DNA from: Tubiluchus corallicola
Lineage: Eukaryota; Priapulida; Priapulimorpha; Priapulimorphida; Tubiluchidae
DNA length: 32,557 nt
Direction of reading: 5' to 3'
Assembly: GCA_030141605.1 (NCBI GenBank)
Contig: JAQGDQ010001550.1
Coordinates: 2,501 to 35,057, forward strand
The first letter of the stretch is position 1, and each line of letters begins with the position of its first letter. The notes beneath the pieces were generated by a model. The model ran no database searches, was not told the DNA's origin, and was given only the letters and a program-made list of their open reading frames with translations. The translations under genes were made by a program, and so were the position numbers. Positions 19,040 to 28,299 of this stretch are shown piece after piece.

Positions 19040-19630
19040 CTGGGATTACAATCAGGTCCATATAAGAAAGAAATACAAAAAACACTGGTCAAATTATTTT
19101 CTGTACTTTTTCTATGGCTGTTTCTAATATAAAATTCGAATACCATCACGCCTATATGAAAGGAAAACACGAAAAGGCACTGGTCAAATTATTTTCTCAA
19201 CTCTGTGTTTTTTCCATGACTGTATCTTTTTAAATGTGATAGTTTTGAAAGCGTTTCTAATATAAAATTCAAATACCATCATGCCTATATGAAAGGAAAA
19301 CACGAAAAAGCACAAGTCAACTTATTTTCTCAACTCTGTACTTTTTTCTATGACAGTTATCCTTTTAAATGTGATAGTTTTGAAAGCGTTTCTAATATAA
19401 AATTCAAATACCATCATGCCTATATGAAAGGAAAACACGAAAAAGCACAAGTCAACTTATTTTCTTAACTCTGTACTTTTTTCTATGACAGTTATCCTTT
19501 TAAATGTGATAGTTTTGAAAGCGTTTGTAATATAAAATTCAAATACCATCACGCCTATATGAAAGGAAAACACGAAAAGGCACTGGTCAAATTATTTTCT
19601 CAACTCTGTGCTTTTTTTCTATGACTGTTA
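19040..19630. repeat. About 134-bp tandem repeat, five units
   Basis: The marker CCTATATGAAAGG occurs at 19151, 19284, 19419 and 19554 (spacing 133, 135, 135). A degenerate first unit has CCATATAAGAAAG at 19057, about 95 bases before the next because of a deletion. Each unit also carries GGAAAACACGAAAA, TTATTTTCT and TTTTAAATGTGATAGTTTTG. No coding function. Confidence 0.92.
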
Positions 19631-20098
19631 AGTTAAGAGACGTTAAATAACTTAACATATATCGTACTCGCGTTGAAATGAATTTTTGTTTGTCTTCATT
19701 TTAAATCTCTCGCGATACTGTTCCGACCTCGCCATTACGTGACGTCACTACGCAAACATAAATCAGGGGATGAAAAGGCAATGTTAAACTTTGACCCAAA
19801 AACTTTCCATGCAAATCTGTATCACTTAGCATTTCGCTTACCTACTGGAAAGGCTTATGTAACTAGAAAAGAAAATTTTCAATTATTTTAAATGTTTTCA
19901 CCAACTGGTAAAATGTCGCTGACTCACCCTCCAGGGAGCACCACCCTCTAACCAAAAACGCATCTTTGATCTTACTGGCAAAATACAGTAATTTAAAAGT
20001 TTACTTAGTTAGCGACTTGTGCGCTACGAATGCTCTGATTATTTTTTGAAAGTTTACACAATGTTATCTAAACTTGTTTCAAATGACTTATCGTCAAA
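19631..20098. other. Unique DNA with a CRE-like site
   Basis: It contains GTGACGTCACTACG at about 19739, an exact CRE/ATF palindrome (TGACGTCA). It lies 360 bases before the candidate start at 20099, in one of the few non-repetitive parts of the window. Promoter function is inference only. Confidence 0.35.
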
Positions 20099-20281
20099 AT
20101 GGCTGCGTCTAACGGTCATCGGGGGAGTTTAAATTTACATGTTTCACACAGCGTTACGTCAATGCAAGTTCTGAAGGTCAAAAGGCAGTACGTAAGTGAC
20201 ATAAAATTTCAAGACGAATATGGCAACTTGTCTTGTGCTTTCAGATCATTTGAAATTTGTAAGACGTTGATCGACGGCTAA
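20099..20281 (+). CDS. Weak candidate first exon or small ORF
   Basis: ATGGCTGCG in a good translation-start context (AAAATGG) opens a 60-codon frame, beginning MAASNGHRGSLNLHVSHSVT. Within it, TACGTAAGTG at 20190-20199 contains a strong 5' splice consensus (GTAAGT at 20192-20197). A first exon could therefore end after about 31 codons. CRE-like sites lie at 19739 and downstream at 20462 and 20645. No domain is recognisable, and I see no partner exon. The frame could be chance. Confidence 0.2.
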   Translation: MAASNGHRGSLNLHVSHSVTSMQVLKVKRQYVSDIKFQDEYGNLSCAFRSFEICKTLIDG

Positions 20282-21249
20282 TGCGTTTTAAGATTGTTTT
20301 TCCTTTAAAGGAAACGCAAAGCATTTTGGGAAGTTACACTTACTTCAAAGTTCACGAAAATTTTTAGAGGGATTTAGTGATAAAAGATGTGAAGAGCGTC
20401 TCGTGTAATTGTTAAGATCACTTAAAAGCCGCGATCATTTCAACGCGCATTTTTCCACCAGTGACGTCATTCATTGGCCGAAGAAAAGCAGCGCATTGTA
20501 AACTTTCGTCAAAAGTATAATATGTTTTTACAAAAAATTAGATAACATTAACATCAGGCAAGCTGCAGAAGTTTTAATCACTTCAAGCAGCGCACTCTTA
20601 CGGAAAGACAGAATGCTCTTACGAAAAGTCACGAAGTCCACGAGTGACGTCATCACATTTAGGTGAATGGCGGCCACTACCGAGTTTGAAAATGTGTATA
20701 CAACTGTTGTAAAAATTAGCTTCATTCTTTGTAGACAGGTTTTATGTAAATTTTATCGTTTCCTTTTTCTACGTTTGTGTGATAACAGTAAAATAAATCC
20801 AACTTGCTAACTGACGGTACCTTCCTTTGATCCATCCGCATGTGACATAAATAAACTAATTTGCAGATCGTTCACACGTTCATAAAGTTTCTTTCAGATT
20901 TCATGACAGTCCGCAATCTCAAGAGCCTACAACTACAAGTTTAAGCATAGTTCACTTTCACTTGCAAGCGGATAGTTTAATCTACAGCCAAGTGAGAAAT
21001 CGAAGACTAACCACTTAGCGGACAAACTTGCAGATTTAGTGTTGAATTGACCAAGGCATTGGGCTGAATTAATTTGACCAATTCTTGACCAATCTTTCAC
21101 ACCAACCATCTACCATATCCTAAACAGGCTTAACCAACGGTCTTTTTAATCATTATAACTATGGATCCTTATTTATAACCATAGATCCATAGATAAGTAA
21201 AAATAGGGTTTACCTTAAAGGAAGACCGGACGATTGTTTAGACTCAATC
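20282..21249. other. Unique DNA with CRE and CCAAT-like motifs
   Basis: GTGACGTCATTCATTGG (about 20461) combines a CRE with an inverted CCAAT box. Another GTGACGTCATCACA is at about 20644, 20 bases before an ATGGCGGCC start (20667) that opens about 50 codons. These look promoter-like, but no gene body follows. The rest, to 21249, has no recognisable feature. Confidence 0.3.
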
Positions 21250-21722
21250 TCATTTTATTTTACTGTCCAAAATATACATTTTCTTGCCTATAAAAGTTAT
21301 CAATTGTTTCTAATATTTGAATAATTAGCTTATAAAGTTAATTAACGGCAACTGAACACAGCAATTGCTTATGTCAGAAACTAACCACAGTTTGTGCAAT
21401 GGCAGGCACCTTCCCTTGCGCATCAAGCACGTTTGCGTAATTGTTACTGCTTAAACGCATTATGTCACGAAAAATGGGCTTTACATCATATGACGTCAGA
21501 AACTAACACAGCAGTTCATGAGCATCGTTATCACGGTACCGCCTTCTATTTATCGGCCACGCGAATGTGACAAAAAGGCGCCGCTGCCAATCTCAGTGGA
21601 TTCACCGAGCAGCGCGTAGCTTTGAAAGTTTAATGAAATTTGAGTATCAGAGGTAATTATTATTTAATCTAAGCTTTGATTTAAAAAAAGCTATTGTAGT
21701 TTTCAATATTTTACAGCATTCT
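21250..21722 (+). repeat. About 470-bp dispersed repeat, copy 1
   Basis: Matches 23857-24325 in direct orientation, roughly 90 percent by eye. Shared landmarks are TTTACTGTCCAAAATATA at the left, GTTAATTAACGG, CAGAAACTAACCACAG, CTTCTATTTATCGGCCACGC and TTGTAGTTTTCAATATTTTA at the right. The ends (CTGTCCAAAATAT and ATATTTTACAG) are weakly inverted, so it may be a MITE. This copy has a TGACGTCA motif that the other has as TGATGTCA. Confidence 0.8.
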
Positions 21723-21839
21723 TTATTCTGAACTAATGTTTACACAATCGTTACTAAAACGATACGGTCATGATAAAAAATAATGTGTGGTTCTATGTAA
21801 TAGAATTAAGCAGCTTTAAAGGACAAGAAAAGGATTACC

Positions 21840-21840
<1 letters not shown>

Positions 21841-21915
<75 letters not shown>

Positions 21916-22795
21916 AAGTCTTTATTAGTCTCTTTTTGCGGGCAAAAATATCTGTACTAATATTTTACAATTTTACATAGACACTATACAGAGTGAATTC
22001 TACTATATTACATTTACGGATTCTGTAATTAGCTTTTCTAATTTGTACGTATAACATTTCTTACAGTGATATTAAACAAGAAGTATTGAAGTGCGTGCTA
22101 AAATCAAGGTTATTAATGCAGCAAGTTTCCTGTAAAGTAACATAAAAATGCAGATAAAAATGCAGATGTGTGTTTAACTCTTGTTACAACAACATTTTGA
22201 CTCTGTAGTTTCAATAACAGAGATGAGAGTGCCTAGACAATGCCTAAATTCATCAAAATTATTATCAGCTTCATAGGGAAAGTAAACATTAATTAATACA
22301 AGTGGCATTAACTTATCAGGAAATGAAAGAGAAATACCCATTACTCTGCATTCGTCATCATAGGTTAGTATTTTGCTGGTAACAGGAAGAGTTTTTCGCC
22401 ATAAGATAGCCAAGCCTCCTTGTGGTCTACCATCTGGTATTCCTGTAGAGAAATCGGTTGGTGAAACTCCATGGCCATAGAATTCTGGGTGAATGCGTGA
22501 ATTCTGCCTGACTGACTGACTGATTGATTGATTGTCAGACTGACTGACTACCTGGCTGACAAACCAACTACTTTGTTACATCATCCATTTTTAAGTTGCT
22601 ACGTTGTATCAAAAATGTGGATGCAAACGACGATTACACTGGAACCGAACTTAACTCTACCTGAGTGACTGATCAGTACGGTAAATGCTAAATTGGATCA
22701 CTAATTTGATTCATGTAATCGTAGTTACGTCATGCAGTTAAGCATAATCGGTTTTCAGATTCACCCTGTTCTCTCCTGCAAGTTTCCCGTGAAAT
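21841..22795 (-). mobile_element. Internally deleted LINE derivative, copy 2
   Basis: Inverted partner of 7430-8353, starting at the 3' (GAT)n tail (21841-21915). The minus-strand frame 22413-22174 encodes the same endonuclease fragment as copy 1 with four substitutions (A/D, F/P, E/K, I/V) and the last residue changed, and again stops before GDFN. The 5' part includes the CAGT/GACT simple repeat (22505-22550) and extends to about 22795. The motif ATAAAAATGCAGATAAA occurs both in its 3' UTR (22141-22157) and just beyond its 5' end (22799-22815). Confidence 0.85.
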
Positions 22796-22815
22796 AACAT
22801 AAAAATGCAGATAAA

Positions 22816-23266
22816 TTGATATACCAAAAGGCAGAGTCATGATTATAATGTCTGTTTCTTTGTAAATTCGCCAGTCCCTGGGAAATTTCGCGGCGTAGCA
22901 TCATCCCCCGCGCGGAAACCTTGAATTCTTCGTTTTTCTACGACCAAACAATCTGTTTCGCATAAACGAGATAATCCCATCTACAGCGCCGCTGTATTTG
23001 CTGTACGGCGAGTTTTGCTTTCTTTTAAACACAGCCGCCCATTCGAACATTGTGCGCCGATAATTACTGTAAAGTTTGGGTTTTCAGTCGCTGATTCCAC
23101 TCTCGAATTCAAACAAGCGTCACGCAGATTTTTGAAATATTGACATGCGGCACGCAGAGCAGTAAGCGCGTAATTTTAATTATGGTTTAGCAAATTTGAG
23201 GGAAAATTGTTGTTTCCACTTCAGTTAAAGGAAAAAACGGGAATTTTGAAGCATGTAATAAAGACT
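22816..23266. other. No recognisable gene
   Basis: Moderately GC-rich around 22870-23060. I see no coding frame or element end. Directly followed by the 5S-like sequence. Confidence 0.45.
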
Positions 23267-23391
23267 GACAATGGCCGAATCACGTTGAAAACACCGGTTC
23301 TCGTCTGATCACCGAAGTTAAGCAACGTAGAGCCTGGTTAGTACTTGGATTGGATGGGTGACCGCCTAGGAATACCAGGTGCTGTAGGCTT
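23267..23391 (+). pseudogene. 5S rRNA-like copy (probably 5S-derived element head)
   Basis: 125 bases align with a whole metazoan 5S rRNA: GGCCGAATCACGTTGAAAAC, ACCGGTTCTCGTCTGATCAC, CGAAGTTAAGCAACGTAGAG, CCTGGTTAGTACTTGGA, GGGTGACCGCCTAGGAATAC, CAGGTGCTGTAGGCTT. The pol III internal promoter (box A AGTTAAGCAACG, box C region GGATGGGTGACC) is visible. It differs from a functional gene by a disturbed 5' end (GACAAT where most animals have GTCTAC or GCCTAC) and a 6-base duplication, TTGGATTGGATGG, inside box C. No T-run terminator follows; the sequence runs on into a repeat body. This favours a 5S pseudogene or a 5S-headed SINE over an active gene. Confidence 0.75.
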
Positions 23392-23850
23392 GCGGGATGC
23401 CCACACTGTATCTCGACACTAGGCGGAGGAGCTGTACAAGCAGCCAACGGCTAGAGGGCAGAGGAGGTCAAGTTAGTACTTGGATGGGTGACCGCCTAGG
23501 AATACCAGGTGCTGTAGGCTTGCGGGATGCCCACACTGTATCGCGACACTAGGCGGAGGAGCTGTACAAGCAGCCAACGGCTAGAGGGCGGAGGAGGTCA
23601 AGTGACCCAACGGCCATGTGTAGAGGAGTAAACCTTCCAAATCAGGAGTGGAGCCCCGAACGCGGACCAGTGCAGCATGCTCACTGACTCCGGCAGCTCC
23701 TGCAGCCAACCTGGTGCCAAACGTATCGCTCTGCTTTCCTTTGGATTACACCAGGGAGGAAGAGAGGGGGTTCCTGCTGTCTGGGCAACTCAGGATCTCC
23801 ATATATCTTGCCCAGGCCTGCGTCCTGGAGAGGTCACTTAAGAACCAACC
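23392..23850 (+). mobile_element. Body of 5S-linked composite element
   Basis: Directly after the 5S part comes a GC-rich body, TGCGGGATGCCCACACTGTA and so on. A 130-bp unit is tandemly duplicated (about 23342-23471 and 23472-23601), so a second 5S 3' fragment lies at 23472-23521 without the TTGGAT duplication. From about 23702 the body matches 12768-12900. A 5S head fused to a repetitive body is the layout of SINE3-type elements. The 82-codon frame at 23648-23896 is partly preserved in the other copy but has no known domain. Confidence 0.6.
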
Positions 23851-23856
23851 AAGCAT

Positions 23857-24325
23857 TTTAATTTACTGTCCAAAATATATTTTTTCTTTCCTATAAAAGT
23901 TAGCAATTGTTTCTTATATTTGAATAATTAGCTTAGAAAGTTAATTAACGGTAACCGAACACAGTTATTGCTTACGTCAGAAACTAACCACAGTTTGTGC
24001 AATGGCAGGTATCTTCCCTTGCGCGTCAAGCACATTTGCGTAAGTGTTACTGCTTAAACGCATGATGTCACGAAAATGGGCTTTACATCATATGATGTCA
24101 GAAACTAACACAGCAGTTCATCGTTATCACGGTACCGTCTTCTATTTATCGGCCACGCGAATGTGACAAAAAAGCGCCGCTGCCAATCTTAGTAGATTCA
24201 CTGAGCCGCGTGTAGCTTTGAAAGTTTTACAAAATTTGAGTATCGGAGGTAAATATTATTTAATCTAAGCTTTGATTTAAGAAAGCTATTGTAGTTTTCA
24301 ATATTTTAGAGCATACTTTATTAAG
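23857..24325 (+). repeat. About 470-bp dispersed repeat, copy 2
   Basis: Direct partner of 21250-21722 with small indels. It abuts the end of the 5S-linked composite. The two copies bracket the inverted LINE derivative and the 5S composite. Confidence 0.8.
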
Positions 24326-24513
24326 CAAAAATTAAGATCGTAACTGAGAATTACTCGTACAGGGCGTTCCATTAAAGCTGCTCTGCAGAAAGCTAAAAGT
24401 GAAGACTAGTTGGGCGTAATTCTGCTTTGAGGGCCCACTGACTTTGATACCGTGAATGTATTTTAAATTTACATTAATTAATCTTTTTTATTACCATAAG
24501 TTAGATAGAACTA

Positions 24514-25029
24514 CAGTGTTCCCTCGCTACTTCGCGGTTTGTTTATCGCGGACTCGCTGTTTCGCGGGTTTTTGCGGTACTCGGTCTAAAGTATTTTTGC
24601 ACATGCGTAGTACGTATTGTACAGTAATGTATGTTTTGATGAATTTTGCATAAAAAGCACAACATGTATAAAAATACGTTAAAAATATTAATTCTAACAG
24701 TAAAATTACCATTTACAGTAAATGGTGTATTTATTCGGCGGATGAATACACACCAAAAACGAAATGTAGTACTTGCGCCCGCTTGAGATGCTACTTGCCG
24801 ACGTGAGATTGTACACAACACACGATTGGTTGATTGATGGTAAGTTTTTTAAAAGGTACATGTACAGTATGGGAACAGTTATTAAGGGAAAGGGTTATGT
24901 ATAAGAATGTGGGCAGGGTTTATAAAGACTTAAAATAATGTATAACTACTAAAATAAGTATAGCGTCCCTACTTCGCGGAAATTCACTTATACTGGAACG
25001 GAACACCCGAGATAAGTGAGGGAACACTG
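24514..25029. mobile_element. Tigger/pogo-like MITE, 516 bp, TA duplication
   Basis: It begins CAGTGTTCCCTCGCTACTTC and ends GATAAGTGAGGGAACACTG. The terminal CAGTGTTCCCTC is an exact inverted repeat. TA lies on both sides (24512-24513 and 25030-25031), as in Tc1/mariner-type transposition. Internal CTACTTCGCGG and CACTTAT are features of Tigger ends. It has no transposase; overlapping minus-strand frames here are not conserved coding regions. Confidence 0.85.
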
Positions 25030-25205
25030 TATTGAGTTACGTAATACCTATTTATATAACCACAGTAATATGTCTATTAAACCACTGAGCAAAGCAACTT
25101 ACAAAAGACAAGGAAAAATTAGACTTAAGAACAATATAGATCGGAACAAAGAAACCACATGTATGTGGTATACAATGTTTACACAGTCATCCGGTTTTCC
25201 TCTAA

Positions 25206-25652
25206 CCCTTTCATACCAGTTGTATCCCGTGGGATACGGGAATATTTTCTGCCTTTAAAATTAATAAAATTTTAAAACTGACAGTCATTTGATCTGTTAA
25301 TAGTTACTTTGATTTAAGCCAATAACAATAGACTAAATATGGTGATAAACTAGAAAATCTACATAGCATAAAAACTGCGCAAGGTACAGTACCTCAGAGA
25401 CGACTTTGTACAGATCAGCATAGCAGGCATACTAAATGTCTTAAATACTTTAAAAAATTATCAGCAGTTGCAAAATGAAGCACATTTTATGCTTCCATTG
25501 AATCCCAATGTATCCTGTGGGATACAGGCTATATTTACCACACGGGTACAGGTAGAAAAAAATAATTATGTGTAAACAAGATGAACATACTGAACAAAAG
25601 TACCAAGCCAAAAATGTTTTCTTATTAAAAAAATAATTTGGGACTGAAAGGG
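25206..25652 (+). mobile_element. TTAA-flanked MITE, copy B
   Basis: 447 bp, the same family as copy A in opposite orientation, starting CCCTTTCATACC and ending GGGACTGAAAGGG. The right flank is TTAA (25653-25656); the left flank is CTAA, one base off. It carries GTATCCCGTGGGATAC near the left end and TATCCTGTGGGATA further in. It is the first part of the block duplicated on both sides of the EGF/WAP gene. Confidence 0.85.
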
Positions 25653-25776
25653 TTAAGTTTTGTTACTGAAATGTGTTTTCTTCAGCTTTATGCATTTCTA
25701 TTCATCTTCTCTCAGTTACTTAGCTGGCGGTGACCATAAAGAGAAGACCTTCCCGGAACTCATGAAAGTTCACAAC
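25653..25776 (+). repeat. Flank shared with 29974-30099 (upstream copy)
   Basis: About 125 bp after MITE copy B, from TTAAGTTTTGTTACTGAAAT to GAAAGTTCACAAC, nearly identical to the sequence after MITE copy C. The same flank does not adjoin MITE copy A, so it is not part of the MITE itself. Confidence 0.85.
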
Positions 25777-25849
25777 CAATAAAAGTGACAATGTATTAAT
25801 AATAACCACGCATTTGCCATTGTTGCATTGTGCGCCGTTCTAAATGCCC

Positions 25850-25856
25850 TATAAAG
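25850..25856 (+). promoter_or_regulatory. TATA-like box upstream of the EGF/WAP gene
   Basis: TATAAAG 156 bases before the ATG, at a plausible distance for a core promoter with a short 5' UTR of about 120 bases. This rests on motif and position only. Confidence 0.4.
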
Positions 25857-26005
25857 TCTCAAAGTTCCAAACGGTTTCTTCTAGATCTGGGGACTGGTAC
25901 GTTTGTGGAAGAAACTGTCATTTTCTCATATGTAACGTTCCACTAACTCGTCGGTTCTTTGCAACTCAGCTTTGAGCTCATTTTAAATCTGACTCGAGAA
26001 ATAGT

Positions 26006-28279
26006 ATGCTCGAGAAAACAAAGAAGCTGGGTTTATGCGTAGATTTGCTATGTTTCATTCTGACAAGTGTAAATTGCAGAGTATGGAACCTAAAGTTTCC
26101 AGATAATGTTCAAACGATGCATCCCTATAAAGAAGAAAGCCAACGTTTAAATCTTCCTGCTCAAAACATGTCGATTATAGGAGATCCGCTGCTGTATAGA
26201 GACAACGGCTCCGACTCACTACCTAGAGAAATCTGTTTCACGCCCAATAGCACTGACGCTGATAGAAAATTGTACTTTGGCTTGGGTAACAGGGACCTCA
26301 GATGTAACGAAGACTATATTTTTGCCTACGCGGATGGCTTTGCAACGATGAAGGAAAATATCATTCTGTGCAACAGTAATGCAGTATATCTATTAGTTTT
26401 TAAATCCGACAAAACAACGTGCTTTAACTTTAAAAACTATGGAAAACAGACGAATCCTGCTTTTGAGTTAGTAGTGCTATACCTGTATCCCCCAAAGGAG
26501 TGTGAGTACTGTCCTTTAGATCATTCAAATTGTACTGAAATGTGGACTGACGCTGTGTCCTATAATTATTTTATTTGTCACTGTTATACGGATCCTATAC
26601 AATGGTATGGCGTCGACTGTAAAGATAAAAGGGACACGTGTTTTTCAAATCCATGTCAGAATTCTGGAACCTGCAATAACCACTACAGTTCTTTCAATTG
26701 CACCTGTCCAGATGGGTACCTAGGGGACTCTTGCGAAATAAGGGACTTTTGCAGAGACAAACCGTGCCAGAATTCTGGAATCTGCAATAACTACAACAGT
26801 TCCTTCAATTGCACCTGTCCAGATGGGTACCTGGGGGACGTTTGCGAAATAATGGACTTTTGCAGAGACAAACCGTGCCAGAACGGGGCAGCGTGCCTTA
26901 ATACGGGTAACTGGTACACGTGTTCTTGCAAACAGGGTTATCTTGGGAAGAACTGTAGCACGTTCAACGCATGCGCTTCGTTCCCCTGTCTGTACAGCGG
27001 AACTTGTACCATCGTCACGCCTAGCAATTCGTACAGATGCACGTGTCTGGAAGCGTTTTCGGGAAAGAACTGCGGCATACTGACTAAGAAGGGAAAGTGC
27101 ACTCCCAACAAGACATTGGATGCAAACAACTGTCCGACAGGAACGTGCAGCAAGGACAACGATTGTGGTGGGATTCAGAAATGCTGTGATTTCGGCTCAT
27201 GTGGAAAATACTGCACTCATCCACTGCCCCCACTTAGTCCCATTGTAAAACATGACGAACGGACATCCCTTGGTGCCTTAGCCAGTCTTGCCATCCTTTT
27301 AGCGTTTCTTTACGTGTTAGTATTATTGACAGGTTTGGTCATATTGTGTAAGCGGACACGGACTCGGTTAAAAATCGCGCCAGGTGAATCTGACACCAAT
27401 GAACAAGAATCTATAGCGTCCGGACGTCGCGCGCAGCAAACCCAGTGGACACGGACTCGGTCAAAAATCGCGCCAGTTGAACATGACACTAATGAACAAG
27501 AAACTCTAGCGTCCGGACGTCGCGCGCGGCAAACCCAGCGGCCACGGACTCGGTCAGAAATCACGCCAGTTGAACCTGACACCAATGAACAAGAAACTCT
27601 AGCGTCCAGACGTCGCGCACGGCAAACCCAGCCGCCACGGAGTCGGTCAAAAATTGCGCCAGTTGAACCTGACACCAATGAACAAGAAACTCTAGCGTCC
27701 AGACGTTGCGCGCGGCAAACCCAGCGGCCACGAACTCGGTCAAAAATCGCGCCAGTTGAACCTGACACCAGAGAACAAGAAACTATAGCATCCGGACGTC
27801 GCGCGCGGCAAACCCAGCGGCCACGGAGTCGGTCAGAAATCACGCCAGTTGAACATGACACCAATGAACAAGAAACTCTAGCGTCCGGACGTCACGCGTG
27901 GCAGACCCAGCGGCCACGGACTCGGTCAGAAATCACGCCAGTTGAACATGACACCAATGAACAAGAAACTATAGCATCCGGACGTCGCGCGTGGCAGACC
28001 CAGCGGCCACGGACTCGGTCAAAAAGCGCACCAGTTGAATCTGACACCAATGAACAAGAATCTATAGCGTCCGGACGTCGCGTGCGGCAAACACAGCGGC
28101 CACGGACTTGGTCAGAAATCACGCCAGTTGAACCTGACACCAATGAACAAGAAACTCTAGCGTCCGGACGTCACGCGCGGCAGACCCAACACGCCGTCTG
28201 TAAGTGCCTGATTTCAGATCCAACCTATAACGACTGTTTGCTTCTAACATCACAGCAACCCCATAAGATGATAGAGTAA
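26006..28279 (+). CDS. Membrane protein with EGF-like and WAP modules and a 9 x 31-residue cytoplasmic repeat
   Basis: A single uninterrupted 757-codon frame. The first ATG after an in-frame stop at 25973-25975 sets the start. Layout by residue: 1-24 signal peptide (core LGLCVDLLCFILTSV); 25-160 an N-terminal region with Cys 77, 100, 122 and 139 and N-glycosylation sites that I do not recognise; 166-205 a degenerate EGF-like module; 210-245, 247-282, 284-319 and 321-358 four six-cysteine EGF-like modules. Residues 363-404 form a WAP module with eight Cys (365, 376, 381, 387, 393, 394, 399, 403). A membrane helix spans 424-447; nine 31-residue repeats 452-730 (RTRSKIAPVE...TNEQET...ASGRRARQTQRP) follow, then a 27-residue tail. 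EGF 1 and 2 are 111-bp near-duplicates. Likely a type I surface receptor or adhesion protein; ligand unknown. No calcium-binding EGF consensus is obvious. An expressed retrogene or one exon of a larger gene are alternatives. Confidence 0.88.
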   Translation: MLEKTKKLGLCVDLLCFILTSVNCRVWNLKFPDNVQTMHPYKEESQRLNLPAQNMSIIGDPLLYRDNGSDSLPREICFTPNSTDADRKLYFGLGNRDLRCNEDYIFAYADGFATMKENIILCNSNAVYLLVFKSDKTTCFNFKNYGKQTNPAFELVVLYLYPPKECEYCPLDHSNCTEMWTDAVSYNYFICHCYTDPIQWYGVDCKDKRDTCFSNPCQNSGTCNNHYSSFNCTCPDGYLGDSCEIRDFCRDKPCQNSGICNNYNSSFNCTCPDGYLGDVCEIMDFCRDKPCQNGAACLNTGNWYTCSCKQGYLGKNCSTFNACASFPCLYSGTCTIVTPSNSYRCTCLEAFSGKNCGILTKKGKCTPNKTLDANNCPTGTCSKDNDCGGIQKCCDFGSCGKYCTHPLPPLSPIVKHDERTSLGALASLAILLAFLYVLVLLTGLVILCKRTRTRLKIAPGESDTNEQESIASGRRAQQTQWTRTRSKIAPVEHDTNEQETLASGRRARQTQRPRTRSEITPVEPDTNEQETLASRRRARQTQPPRSRSKIAPVEPDTNEQETLASRRCARQTQRPRTRSKIAPVEPDTREQETIASGRRARQTQRPRSRSEITPVEHDTNEQETLASGRHAWQTQRPRTRSEITPVEHDTNEQETIASGRRAWQTQRPRTRSKSAPVESDTNEQESIASGRRVRQTQRPRTWSEITPVEPDTNEQETLASGRHARQTQHAVCKCLISDPTYNDCLLLTSQQPHKMIE
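27359..28195 (+). repeat. 93-bp coding tandem repeat (nine units)
   Basis: The cytoplasmic tail is encoded by nine 93-bp units in frame (for example CGGACTCGGTCAAAAATCGC at 27452 and a near copy at 27545). Two main types alternate irregularly: SKIAPVE and SEITPVE. Units differ by only a few bases, which points to recent expansion. Because 93 is a multiple of three, the opposite strand also stays open; those frames are shadows. Confidence 0.95.
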
Positions 28280-28299
28280 CTTTTTGACTGCAGCCATGG

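Noticed and set aside
23267-23391. Functional 5S rRNA gene
   Set aside because: It has a 6-base duplication in box C, a disturbed 5' end and no T-run terminator; it continues into repeat sequence.
24456-24821. Overlapping frames on both strands
   Set aside because: They lie inside and across the end of the Tigger-like MITE and share no transposase features.
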